64,000 nucleotides of DNA from Bacteroidaceae bacterium (GCA_017442855.1 JAFSPM010000001.1:117554-181553); one strand, 5' to 3'; shown: positions 19,977 to 28,156, counted from the stretch's first letter. The notes: a model not told the origin generated them from the sequence alone. A program made the numbers and translations.

Positions 19977-22118
19977 TTATGCCAGTTCGAAATCCAACTG
20001 TTTCTTTTCCAAGTCGGCTCTCGACACTTTCACTTTCAACACATCACCCAACTGATAAACATGATGATCTCTACGTCCACGTAAACAATAGTTCTTCTCG
20101 TCAAACTCGTAGTAGTCATCGTCCAAATCTCGCATAGGCACCAAGCCTTCACATTTGCTGTCATTCAGCTCTACATAGATGCCCCATTCGCTGATGCCTG
20201 ATATCACGCCCTCAAATACTTGTCCTATCTTGTCGGCCATAAATTCCACCTGCTTGTACTTGATGGAAGCACGCTCGGCTTGAGCGGCTACCTCTTCCAT
20301 CTTGCTCGATTGCTCGCACATGCTCTCATACTTCTTCAGGTTTGCACTGCGTCCTTCTTCCTCTAAATAGTGAGTCAACAGGCGATGCACCATCATGTCA
20401 GGATACCTTCGTATAGGTGAGGTGAAGTGGGTGTAATAATCGAATGCCAAGCCATAGTGACCGATATTGTGGGTACTATAATAGGCTTTCATCATGGCAC
20501 GAACGGAAATGGTCTCAATAAGGTTCTCCTCTTTCTTCCCATGTACGTCGTTCAGCAAGTTGTTCAACGACTTGGTAATATCGTTTCTACTGCCACTGGT
20601 CCTGAGTTTGTAGCCAAAGCGAGAAATGAATTGCGACAGGTTCTCCAATTTTTCTGGATCAGGCAAGTCGTGTACTCGATAAACAAATGTCTTGGCTTTC
20701 TTATCTTTGCCCACCTTACCAATCCTTTCGGCTACCGTGCGGTTGGCCAGCAGCATGAATTCCTCAATCAACTTGTTGGCATCTTTCGATTCCTTGAAAT
20801 ACACGCTCAAAGGTTTGCCCTTTTCGTCAATATTGAATTTTACCTCCACGCGGTCAAAGTTGACAGCTCCGTTCTTGAAACGTCTCTCCCTCAGTTTCTT
20901 TGCCATCTTATCGAGCACCAATATCTCATCGGCATACTCACCCTTTTGGCTTTCGATGATGGCCTGTACCTCGTCGTAGCAGAATCGACGATTGCTTCGG
21001 ATAATGGTATGTACAATGCGAGATTTCCTCACGTATGCATCTTCATCCAACTCAAAAATCACTGAATAAGCCAATTTATCTTCGTCAGGTCTGAGCGAAC
21101 AAAGGTTGTTGCACAGCTTTTCTGGCAACATAGGGATAGTTCGATCCACCAAATAAACAGATGTGGCCCTGTTCAGAGCTTCTTTGTCGATGATGCTACC
21201 TTCCTCCACATAGTGTGTCACATCGGCAATATGAACACCCACTTCCCAAAGTCCGCTTTCTGCTTTACGGATGGACAAAGCATCGTCAAAGTCCTTTGCA
21301 TCGGCAGGGTCACAGGTGAATGTCAGTACGTTGCGGAAGTCCTCACGCTTAGCAATCTCTTCTTCCTTAATCTCAGTGCTAATCTTCTCAGCAGCTGCTA
21401 CCACCTTTTTGGGATACACATAAGGAAGTCCGAACTCGGCCAAGATAGCGTGCATCTCGGCATTGTTGTCACCAGCAGGACCCAGGATGTCGATTACCTC
21501 CCCAATGGGGTTCTTGAATTCGTTAGGCCATTCCATCACTTTCACTACGGCCTTATCGCCATCTTTGCCCCCTTTCAGCTTGTCCTTCGGGATGAAGATA
21601 TCGTTGGCCAATGTACGACTTTCCGTCAACAAGAAAGCATACGACTTGTTCACACTCAACGTGCCCACAAAAGTATCGTTGCTTCGTTCCAATATCTCCA
21701 CCACTTCAGCTTCTATCATGTGGCGTTTTCTTTTGGCGAAGAACGAAACCTTCACCTTGTCGCCATTCATGGCATGGGCCGAGTTGCGTTCGGCGATAAG
21801 TATAGGGTCGCCTCCATCGTCAGGGATGAAAGTATTCTTGCCGTTGCTCTTGCGTTGGAAAGTACCTGTCATCTCTATACCACGATTGTTCAGTTTATAG
21901 CGGTGCTTACTCGATTCCTTGATGAAGTCATCTGCGATGAAATCGTATAAAATCTCCATACACAGCATCTTCAAAGGATGAGTGGTGAGCCTCAGTGAGT
22001 CGAAAATATACTTTTGTGGCAATTCATCAGTAGGATGCTGTTGAAACAGTGCCATCAGTAACTCCGTAAGCTGTTGTTTGTTCATGCGCTTACCCGCTTT
22101 CTTTTCCTTTTTGCTCAT
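19977..22118 (-). CDS. rnr: Ribonuclease R
   Basis: A 3'-5' exoribonuclease able to degrade structured RNA. The 713-residue protein has an N-terminal winged-helix region, cold-shock domains, the RNB catalytic domain with the metal-binding DPADAKDFDDALSIR motif, the HYGLAFDYYTHFTSPIRRYPD segment, and a C-terminal S1 domain (GQVFEGVISGISEWGIYVEL). It is cytoplasmic. It follows the two-domain esterase gene by 12 bases on the same strand, so they may be cotranscribed. Confidence 0.95.
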   Translation of the reverse strand: MSKKEKKAGKRMNKQQLTELLMALFQQHPTDELPQKYIFDSLRLTTHPLKMLCMEILYDFIADDFIKESSKHRYKLNNRGIEMTGTFQRKSNGKNTFIPDDGGDPILIAERNSAHAMNGDKVKVSFFAKRKRHMIEAEVVEILERSNDTFVGTLSVNKSYAFLLTESRTLANDIFIPKDKLKGGKDGDKAVVKVMEWPNEFKNPIGEVIDILGPAGDNNAEMHAILAEFGLPYVYPKKVVAAAEKISTEIKEEEIAKREDFRNVLTFTCDPADAKDFDDALSIRKAESGLWEVGVHIADVTHYVEEGSIIDKEALNRATSVYLVDRTIPMLPEKLCNNLCSLRPDEDKLAYSVIFELDEDAYVRKSRIVHTIIRSNRRFCYDEVQAIIESQKGEYADEILVLDKMAKKLRERRFKNGAVNFDRVEVKFNIDEKGKPLSVYFKESKDANKLIEEFMLLANRTVAERIGKVGKDKKAKTFVYRVHDLPDPEKLENLSQFISRFGYKLRTSGSRNDITKSLNNLLNDVHGKKEENLIETISVRAMMKAYYSTHNIGHYGLAFDYYTHFTSPIRRYPDMMVHRLLTHYLEEEGRSANLKKYESMCEQSSKMEEVAAQAERASIKYKQVEFMADKIGQVFEGVISGISEWGIYVELNDSKCEGLVPMRDLDDDYYEFDEKNYCLRGRRDHHVYQLGDVLKVKVSRADLEKKQLDFELA

Positions 22119-22130
22119 GTCTCTATTGTA

Positions 22131-23921
22131 TTAGTTTTTATTCGTAAATCCGTTGGCTACCAGCCAGCTATAGAAGGCTTCCTGCCACGAACCGTTAGGC
22201 GTGTTTTTATCGGCAGAAGGACCATTACCTCCAAACAAGCCACCTGTCTTGTCGCCATAAATATGCAATTCGGCATCCACTCCCGCTTTCTTCCATTCCA
22301 TAAACAGTGCCAGACAACCAGCTGCTACACTGGGATGGTCAGCATGTACGCCAATAAACAACTTGGGAGCATTCTCTGGTACGATGACATCATCCAGAGC
22401 AGGACCATAAAGTGAGCACAGGAAAGCCGGCATCAGTTCAGGAGTAGCCTTTACGGTAGCATTAACAGCTACACCACCACCAGCTGAATAGCCCATAAAA
22501 CCTATCTTGTTTTCATCAATGCGCCATTCTTTGGCATGTGCTTTAACAATCTTCATCGCCTCCAAGGCATCGTTCAATGCATTGTCTATTTCAGGGTCTC
22601 CATCTTTCATTACCGAAGGGTTGGCATTGGCATTTTTGATGATGTCAAATTCCGTAACGGTAACTGTGCGAGGCAAGCCCTTGCTTTTATCCACCTTGCT
22701 CATGTCTGGGAAACTGTTTCTCAGACGATATTTCAAACCAATGGCTGCTATGCCTCTGGCGTTCAACCAACGGGCAATGTCTTGAAACTCGCTTTGCCAA
22801 GAGAGCGACACCAAAGCGCCTCCGGGACAAATAATGACCGCCGTTCCTGTGGCTTTATCGGCATCTGGCAGACTTACGCTGATGGTGGGATCAGTCACTT
22901 TTTCATATCTTACTACCTCGCCAATATCATTGGTGTTCGCCACTTCATTATTAGGCATTGCCTCTTTATAAAGACGCATGGTTTCCACCTTGTCGAAACC
23001 TTTTTGTGTGATTTCCCAACCCTCGAAGTCGTTGCCTTTGTCGCTATAGCGGAACAGATTCTCATATTGCTTCTTGCCCTTCAGCTGATAGTCCAACCAA
23101 GTTCTCGCCATTTGTCCGAAGGCACCCCCCTGATGCTCATGATATGTAGATACATGCCCTACACTGGGGTAAGTTGCCAACACCACGGGCACATGGTTGA
23201 TGCGTTTGAAGTCATCCCTACCATTAGGTGCGGCATCATCTTCTTTGCCACCCAGCATATATATAATAGGAGTGGTGAGCTTTTGAAGGTCTGCTTTGGT
23301 AATCATGCCATCGAGGGCACTTCCTGGTTGGAAGGCACCTGTGTTCATGCCCACCACCGTTTTGATGCGAGGGTCACCAAGTGTGCCCATAATCAGTGCT
23401 TGTATGCCTCCGCATGAATAACCCATAGCTGCTACATTTTGGGTGTTTACTGTCTGATATAGCTCGCTTCCTGGTCGTTGGCTCTCTTTCTCCAACCAAT
23501 TCAAAGCAGTATTTACCAGCGATTTGGCATCATTGTTTTTCAAGGTAGATTTCTCATCGTCTATCTCCCATATCTTAGCTTCATTGGGGTCATGTTCTTC
23601 GCTCCATTCTCCTACAGCCATCAGCACATAGCCGTGTGAGGCTATCTCTGTCAGGAACTTGGCATAGGGTTGCGAGCTTCGATAGCATCCTCCGTTACCA
23701 AACAATACTACAGGCAAAGCACCTTCTACCTTACTGGCTGATTGTATGTCACTTGGCCGATAGATGGTAAAGCCGGGCAAACCTTCATCGTCAGTCATCA
23801 CTGCCTTATAAGGACCAGATCCACCACCATCCATCACTACGCAATGCTTTGTCTGTGCTTGGATGCTCACCCATCCAGCCATTACCAGAGTCAATGAAAT
23901 GAATAATTTGTTCATAGTCAA
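22131..23921 (-). CDS. Exported protein with two different alpha/beta-hydrolase domains in tandem
   Basis: A 596-residue protein with signal peptide (MNKLFISLTLVMAGWVSIQA; the start may be the third codon). The first domain (about 25-290) is dienelactone-hydrolase/PET-hydrolase-like, with nucleophile motif GYSCGG, a likely Asp in GGKEDD and a likely His in VGHVS. The second (about 340-590) resembles the BD-FAE/acetyl-esterase family: oxyanion segment CPGGALVSLSW and nucleophile motif GYSAGG. Where relatives have a G-H-G-F-G catalytic histidine it reads GLFGG, so the second domain may be inactive. The substrate could be an acylated polysaccharide, but this is inference. Confidence 0.82.
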   Translation of the reverse strand: MTMNKLFISLTLVMAGWVSIQAQTKHCVVMDGGGSGPYKAVMTDDEGLPGFTIYRPSDIQSASKVEGALPVVLFGNGGCYRSSQPYAKFLTEIASHGYVLMAVGEWSEEHDPNEAKIWEIDDEKSTLKNNDAKSLVNTALNWLEKESQRPGSELYQTVNTQNVAAMGYSCGGIQALIMGTLGDPRIKTVVGMNTGAFQPGSALDGMITKADLQKLTTPIIYMLGGKEDDAAPNGRDDFKRINHVPVVLATYPSVGHVSTYHEHQGGAFGQMARTWLDYQLKGKKQYENLFRYSDKGNDFEGWEITQKGFDKVETMRLYKEAMPNNEVANTNDIGEVVRYEKVTDPTISVSLPDADKATGTAVIICPGGALVSLSWQSEFQDIARWLNARGIAAIGLKYRLRNSFPDMSKVDKSKGLPRTVTVTEFDIIKNANANPSVMKDGDPEIDNALNDALEAMKIVKAHAKEWRIDENKIGFMGYSAGGGVAVNATVKATPELMPAFLCSLYGPALDDVIVPENAPKLFIGVHADHPSVAAGCLALFMEWKKAGVDAELHIYGDKTGGLFGGNGPSADKNTPNGSWQEAFYSWLVANGFTNKN

Positions 23922-24041
23922 TCCTTGGTTGTTTACCTTGCGAAGATAATAAAAAAGGGGAACATTAGCAATTGATTTTTCATAAAGTAGAAATCATGGA
24001 GTGGAAAAACTTAAGTTACTACAAGCGTAATGCATAAAATT

Positions 24042-24137
24042 TCTTGTATACAAGATAAAAATATAATTTTCCCAACTTTTTTCTTGTATACAAGATAAAA
24101 TTAGTATATTTGCACTAAATTTTAAGTATAAAAGATA
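24042..24137 (+). promoter_or_regulatory. Three 40-bp-spaced palindromic sites over the ATPase promoter
   Basis: The perfect 14-bp palindrome TCTTGTATACAAGA occurs at 24042-24055 and 24082-24095. A degenerate third copy (AAGTATAAAAGATA) lies at 24124-24137, up to the start codon. The central GTATA recurs at 24046, 24086 and 24126, exactly 40 bases apart. The second site covers a TTG (24084-24086) 18 bases before TATATTTG (24105-24112), so a bound protein would block the promoter. Confidence 0.75.
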
Positions 24138-25342
24138 TGAATGCTTTAATTAGACAAACTTATCTTGATAGTATTGAGAAATATCTAGGCAAGAATATCA
24201 TAATCATTTTGACAGGTCAACGACGAGTTGGCAAAAGTTATATTCTTCGTTTGTTACGAGATAAAATTAAAACAGACGAACAGATTAATGCCATTTTCAT
24301 AGACAAAGAAAAAAAAGAATTCGATTATATCAAGACATACCAGGATTTAAATAGTTTTATTGATGAAAGGCGTGACAAAAGAAAGCGAAACTTTATTCTT
24401 GTCGATGAGATTCAGGAGATAGAAGAGTTTGAAAAAAGTGTGCGTAGCTACTATGAAGAACCTGACATTGAGATTATTATCACAGGTTCCAATTCCAATA
24501 TGTTAAGCAGTGATTTGAGTACACGTATAGGTGGACGGTATAAAGAAGTCTATGTCCAGGCTCTTAGCTATAACGAGTTCATGCAATTTCATCAGTTGCC
24601 AGATTTAGACGATACCTTATCTAAGTATATCCTTTTCGGAGGCCTCCCTGGTTTGGTGAAAATGGGACTTGACGAGCAAGATGCGCTTGAGTACCAGACT
24701 GATGTTTATCATACAGTACTATTAAAAGATGTCATTATGCGTAATCAGATACGCAATGTTCCTTTTCTTGAGAATTTGGTACGTTTTCTTGCAGACAATA
24801 CAGGTAAAATAATATCAGCTAACAGCATAGCTAAATATATGAAGTCGCAAGGAGAAAATGTCACTTCAACCATTGTCACAAATTATCTGAAGTATTTTTG
24901 TGATGCCTATGTTACCCATAAAGTGAACCGTTATGATATTCATGGGAAAAAATTGTTTGAGAGCAACGATAAGTACTTTTTTGAAGATCACGGCATCCGT
25001 AATGCTTTAGCAGGAGGAACACGCGAGGGTGACATTGAGAAGGTAATTGAAAATATCATCTACAATCATCTCATTCGTCTTGGCTACGAAGTAACAGTAG
25101 GGCAGTTACAATCAAGCGAAGTAGATTTCGTATGTACCAAGCCTGATGGCAGAAGAGTATATGTGCAAGCATCCTATATCATAGCTGATGATTATACTCG
25201 TGAGCGTGAATTTGGCAATCTTCGAGCCATAAAGGACAACTATCCCAAGTATGTCATATCTATGACTCCTTTAGTCACTCGTAATGATGATAACGGCATC
25301 ACTCATTTGCATTTGAGGAAGTTCCTGACAGAAGGGTTGTAA
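24137..25342 (+). CDS. AAA ATPase with C-terminal DUF4143 domain
   Basis: A 401-residue AAA_14-type ATPase: Walker A GQRRVGKS (27-34), Walker B FILVDEIQEI (about 94-103), arginine-rich sensor region GGRYKEVY. The C-terminal DUF4143 domain contains SSEVDFVCTKPDGRRVYVQASY, which resembles a PD-(D/E)XK nuclease core. These proteins are numerous in Bacteroidales, often strain-variable, and their function is not established; proposed links are to mobile or defence functions. It stands alone between repeat-rich non-coding stretches, with a probable operator array upstream. Confidence 0.88.
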   Translation: MNALIRQTYLDSIEKYLGKNIIIILTGQRRVGKSYILRLLRDKIKTDEQINAIFIDKEKKEFDYIKTYQDLNSFIDERRDKRKRNFILVDEIQEIEEFEKSVRSYYEEPDIEIIITGSNSNMLSSDLSTRIGGRYKEVYVQALSYNEFMQFHQLPDLDDTLSKYILFGGLPGLVKMGLDEQDALEYQTDVYHTVLLKDVIMRNQIRNVPFLENLVRFLADNTGKIISANSIAKYMKSQGENVTSTIVTNYLKYFCDAYVTHKVNRYDIHGKKLFESNDKYFFEDHGIRNALAGGTREGDIEKVIENIIYNHLIRLGYEVTVGQLQSSEVDFVCTKPDGRRVYVQASYIIADDYTREREFGNLRAIKDNYPKYVISMTPLVTRNDDNGITHLHLRKFLTEGL

Positions 25343-25733
25343 TACAACTATTATTTCATTTACCAAACATTTGCTTGTCTTTTTCTTGAGATGAACAGTC
25401 TGCTGCCATTAGGGACATAAAGCCCCCAAGTCAGCATCCTGTTTTGGCAAATGGAAAAACATTAAAGCTTTATAGCCCAAAATCAAACAAAAAACATCAT
25501 TTAGTAGTTCAAGTGAATTACCTATACAGGGCTATTCGTTCTATATCATTCTGACGATTTTACCAAATAAATCCCCCTCTTTTTAATCGAATCACTCATA
25601 AAATAATTTGTACCATTATGTCTCAGATACATAGTTGACTTCCATCCATCATCTCCAATAAGACTGATTAAAAGATTCGGTTGGGTTTGCGTGTTTTGAG
25701 CTTTAACACCAAAATAAAAAAGAATTTTGTTTA
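25343..25733. other. Non-coding stretch after the ATPase gene
   Basis: AT-rich, no recognisable gene apart from the doubtful minus-strand frame listed separately. I see no clear terminator hairpin or RNA gene here. Confidence 0.5.
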
Positions 25734-25743
25734 TTACCTTCAC
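25546..25743 (-). CDS. Doubtful small ORF (65 aa)
   Basis: A 65-residue frame opening with GTG inside the left arm of the 200-bp inverted-repeat element. The C-terminal half (MYLRHNGTNYFMSDSIKKRGIYLVKS) has a protein-like composition, but I recognise no family and the start lies in a repeat. It may be a gene remnant or chance. Confidence 0.25.
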   Translation of the reverse strand: MKVINKILFYFGVKAQNTQTQPNLLISLIGDDGWKSTMYLRHNGTNYFMSDSIKKRGIYLVKSSE

Positions 25744-25933
25744 CCTTCACCTTTTCTTAAAAGATGCTGATATTTATAATCTTTTTAGGTGAAGGTAGGG
25801 GTGAAGGGTGAAGGTTGAGGTCAAGAATGGGTGACGGACGGGTGAAGGATGGTGAAGGTTAACGGCTTTAACCTTCACCTAGATAGAATATGTGTTTCAT
25901 GATATATCTTGAAAAGGTGAAGGGTGAAGGTAA
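25734..25933. repeat. 200-bp MITE-like element with 23-bp perfect terminal inverted repeats
   Basis: The 23 bases at 25734-25756 are the exact reverse complement of 25911-25933; both are built of the word GTGAAGG or its complement. Further GTGAAGG copies (25789, 25801, 25808, 25842, 25852, and GTGACGG at 25831) lie inside, and 25851-25879 forms its own 12-bp hairpin (GGTGAAGGTTAA / TTAACCTTCACC). There is no coding capacity for a transposase. Confidence 0.75.
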
Positions 25934-25946
25934 AAGTTTTAATTAG

Positions 25947-26254
25947 CTTACTACTAGTAAACCCACCGCTTACTACTAGTAAACCTATTGCTTACTACTA
26001 GTAAACCTATTGCTTACTACTAGTAAGCCGATATATTCTCGAGAGAATCTTGAGACGAGAACCGTTCTCAAAGGCAACGAGAACCGTTCTCGTTAGCGAC
26101 GAGCTACGTTCTCGCTTATTTCTTTCTTCATGGAGATATTTAGAACACATTTTGGAGGCTTAAAATTTAGTTGAACTAAGCGGGTCGTTTAAAAGAAGTA
26201 AAAGGAGGGTTTACTTGAACTAAGCCGCCCTTTTACTTGAAGTAATAGGAGAGA
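25947..26254. repeat. 22-bp-phased array of three palindromic word families (14 units)
   Basis: Fourteen consecutive 22-bp steps. Family A, CTTACTACTAGTAA, starts at 25947, 25969, 25991 and 26013. Family B, GAGAACCGTTCTC and a variant GAGCTACGTTCTC, starts at 26057, 26079 and 26101, preceded at 26035 by the related palindrome ATTCTCGAGAGAAT. Two weakly related steps follow (26123, 26145). Family C, TTAcTTGAAcTAA-like, starts at 26167, 26189, 26211 and 26233. All starts fall on one 22-bp grid although the words differ. Confidence 0.88.
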
Positions 26255-26328
26255 AGTTTTCGATCAATCATTTTGTGGAAAAATAGAACACTTTAGCCGT
26301 TGACTAAGCTTCGTTTTTTTTCTCCCTC

Positions 26329-26372
26329 GTTAGGAAAAAATATTTTCCTAGTTAGGGAAAAAGTTTTTGCTA
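26329..26372. repeat. Two further 22-bp units, shifted phase
   Basis: GTTAGGAAAA..TTTTCCTA (26329-26350) and GTTAGGGAAA..TTTTTGCTA (26351-26372) are 22 bases each and palindromic, but offset about 8 bases from the grid of the array upstream. They precede the 3' end of the exonuclease gene. Confidence 0.7.
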
Positions 26373-26413
26373 ACGTTCTAGCATAGATAAGGGAAATTTA
26401 GGACATTATATTG

Positions 26414-26932
26414 CTACAGTAAGTCGAGGGCAATAGCGGCACAAGCCTCGGCGTCGGCCAATGCGTGGTGGTGATGTTGCAAGTCGAAGCCACAAGCGGA
26501 GGCAACAGTGTGAAGTTGGTGGTTGGGTAGGGAGTGCCCGAATTGGCGACGGGCAGCTAAAAGGGTATCATAGAAAAGATAGTCGGGGTAGTCTAATTGA
26601 TAGACCTTGAAGACGGCCTTCAAGCAACCTTCGTCGAAACGGGCATTGTGGGCAACAAAGGGCACATCGGTCTTGTCAGGAAAGATTGCAGCAATTCGTT
26701 GCTCAATCTCTTTCCATACTTTCGGGAAGATTGGGGCATCATCAGTATCGTTGGGGGTAAGACCATGCACTTGTTGGCACCAATAGTTGTAGTAATTGGG
26801 CTCTGGTTGGATAAGCGAATAGTAGGAATCGGCCACCTCGCCATTACGCACAATGACGATGCCCACCGAACAAACACTACATGGTTGTTGGTTGGCAGTT
26901 TCAAAATCGATGGCTACGAAATCCCTAAGCAT
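26414..26932 (-). CDS. DEDDh 3'-5' exonuclease (DnaQ/epsilon-like)
   Basis: A 172-residue stand-alone exonuclease. The metal ligands are readable: Exo I FVAIDFETAN (Asp9, Glu11), Exo II AHNARFDEG, and Exo III HHHHALADAEACA with the DEDDh histidine and final Asp. The family includes the Pol III epsilon subunit and many small exonucleases; with no polymerase domain and no partner gene the exact role (repair or RNA processing) is open. It lies downstream of the flavodoxin gene, separated by a strong terminator, and ends at the repeat-rich stretch. Confidence 0.9.
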   Translation of the reverse strand: MLRDFVAIDFETANQQPCSVCSVGIVIVRNGEVADSYYSLIQPEPNYYNYWCQQVHGLTPNDTDDAPIFPKVWKEIEQRIAAIFPDKTDVPFVAHNARFDEGCLKAVFKVYQLDYPDYLFYDTLLAARRQFGHSLPNHQLHTVASACGFDLQHHHHALADAEACAAIALDLL

Positions 26933-26946
26933 TTGTATAATTAAAG

Positions 26947-26984
26947 AGAACAGGCTCTTCTGATGATTCAGAGGAGCCTGTTCT
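26947..26984. terminator. Strong hairpin terminator between flavodoxin and exonuclease genes
   Basis: An 11-bp perfect stem (AGAACAGGCTC / GAGCCTGTTCT) continues through one T-G pair into a further 5-bp stem TCTGA/TCAGA around a 4-base loop. It lies 17 bases after the flavodoxin stop on the minus strand. Confidence 0.8.
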
Positions 26985-27001
26985 TATAAATAGGTGAACT
27001 A

Positions 27002-27823
27002 TTATCTGTCAACAGCAGTGAAGTAAGGAGCTACATCACCATTTTCCTTGGTAACATAAACATCCATCGTGCCTCCCATTCCGCCTTCAGCTACAAACTT
27101 ATAGTCGGTGCCTTTTGAGGTAGTACGGCTACCAGCGCTGATTACCTTAGCGCCCTTCATCATTGGGTAGGTAGAGATGGCTGCATCGAAGATGGCGGTC
27201 TCGTCAGCTGTAGGAGCTTGCTGTGCTGAATAATCGGCCAATACCTCGTTCTCGCCTTCCATCAGACCTAATGAGATCAACACACGGTCAACGGTAGCAG
27301 GCATTTTGTCCATCAGAGAAGCACGAACATTAAATGACTCTGGAATATTGATGTTAGGAACATCTTTCTTCAAGTTCTCAGCACTCTCCTTTACACCACT
27401 ACTACCACTGGTGCAGAAAGGAACAACGGTCTTGCCGCTGAGAACGCCACTTGCCACAAGGGTCTTCACTGGCTGAGCGTAGGTACCAAACCAGATAGGA
27501 TAGCCGAAGAAAATCAAGTCGTAGTCAGCTACGTTGTGCGCCAATGGCTTCAGCTCTGGCAAAGTATTGCTTTCTCTCATCTTACCTGAGAGCTGGAGCA
27601 ATTCCTGATAGTCGGTAGGTAATTCCTCGACGGTCTGGATAGCCTCGATATCGGCACCCGTCTTCTGCTGGATGTACTCAGCAATCTGCTTGGTGGTGTT
27701 GGTCACTGAATAGTAGAGCACCAATACTTTCTTGGCAGGTTCTTCTGCCTCTTCTGCCTTTGGCTTTGATGCGCAAGCTGTTACTAACATGCCTGCCATC
27801 AACATCATAAATAACTTTTTCAT
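27002..27823 (-). CDS. Lipoprotein with flavodoxin domain
   Basis: 273 residues from the ATG at 27823 (another ATG is two codons upstream). It begins with a lipoprotein signal (MKKLFMMLMAGMLVTAC, lipid Cys17), an Ala/Glu linker, then a flavodoxin fold: VLVLYYSVTNTTKQIA is the FMN-phosphate loop, followed by FFGYPIWFGTYAQPVK and PFCTSGSSGVKESAENL. The last 70 residues (about 205-273) are an extra domain I do not recognise. Flavodoxins are normally cytoplasmic, so an exported, membrane-anchored version is unusual; it may move electrons in the periplasm. The partner is not evident. Confidence 0.88.
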   Translation of the reverse strand: MKKLFMMLMAGMLVTACASKPKAEEAEEPAKKVLVLYYSVTNTTKQIAEYIQQKTGADIEAIQTVEELPTDYQELLQLSGKMRESNTLPELKPLAHNVADYDLIFFGYPIWFGTYAQPVKTLVASGVLSGKTVVPFCTSGSSGVKESAENLKKDVPNINIPESFNVRASLMDKMPATVDRVLISLGLMEGENEVLADYSAQQAPTADETAIFDAAISTYPMMKGAKVISAGSRTTSKGTDYKFVAEGGMGGTMDVYVTKENGDVAPYFTAVDR

Positions 27824-27890
27824 TTGCATTAAAGCTTAATATGTTTCAAAATTTGTTTACTTTACGCTTCAGCTTTCCGTCTTAACAGGT

Positions 27891-28069
27891 TCAATATGTA
27901 ACACACACAGGTTTTATTTCTATACCTCCGGTAGCCTGATTTAAGTCGTCCTCGCTCAGTTCCTTCTTCATAACTACTTGCTCATCAGCGTCATTGGCGG
28001 TGATGGATACTTCTTTTTCATCGTTGTTGAGCTCAATGTTCAGCACTCGCTTTTCTTTTTTTCTTCCAT
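27891..28069 (-). CDS. Short peptide with double-glycine-type leader; frame broken or GTG-started
   Basis: On the minus strand, an open frame from the GTG at 28046 to the TGA at 27891 encodes 51 residues ending in KKELSEDDLNQATGG followed by IEIKPVCVTY. LSEDDLNQATGG resembles the double-glycine leader end (LSxxELxxVxGG) of exported or modified peptides. The better-placed ATG at 28069, just after a TACCTTTG box, is in a different frame and stops after 9 codons; one extra A in the seven-A run at 28054-28060 would join it to give 59 residues. It could be a GTG start, a slippage-controlled gene, a mutation or a sequencing error. Confidence 0.5.
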
Positions 28070-28087
28070 GGTATTTAATTTTGGGAG

Positions 28088-28095
28088 CAAAGGTA
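28088..28095 (-). promoter_or_regulatory. -7 box upstream of the double-glycine peptide
   Basis: TACCTTTG on the minus strand, 18 bases before the ATG at 28069 and 41 before the GTG at 28046. No -33 element is evident. Confidence 0.45.
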
Positions 28096-28148
28096 AGGAT
28101 AAAAAAGGGTTGGTGTAGCTTAAAGCATAGAAAATTAAACTTTTTTAT

Positions 28149-28156
28149 TACATTTG
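28149..28156 (+). promoter_or_regulatory. -7 box of the YhhN gene
   Basis: TACATTTG. Transcription would start at about 28163, so the ATG at 28161 is unlikely and the ATG at 28173, after the purine-rich AAGAGGCGG, is preferred. Confidence 0.5.

Noticed and set aside
22536-23417. A 293-residue plus-strand frame inside the two-domain esterase gene
   Set aside because: It is antisense to recognisable hydrolase domains and carries no motif.
25947-26254. CRISPR array
   Set aside because: Units are contiguous 22-mers without unique spacers between constant repeats, the words change along the array, and no cas gene is present.
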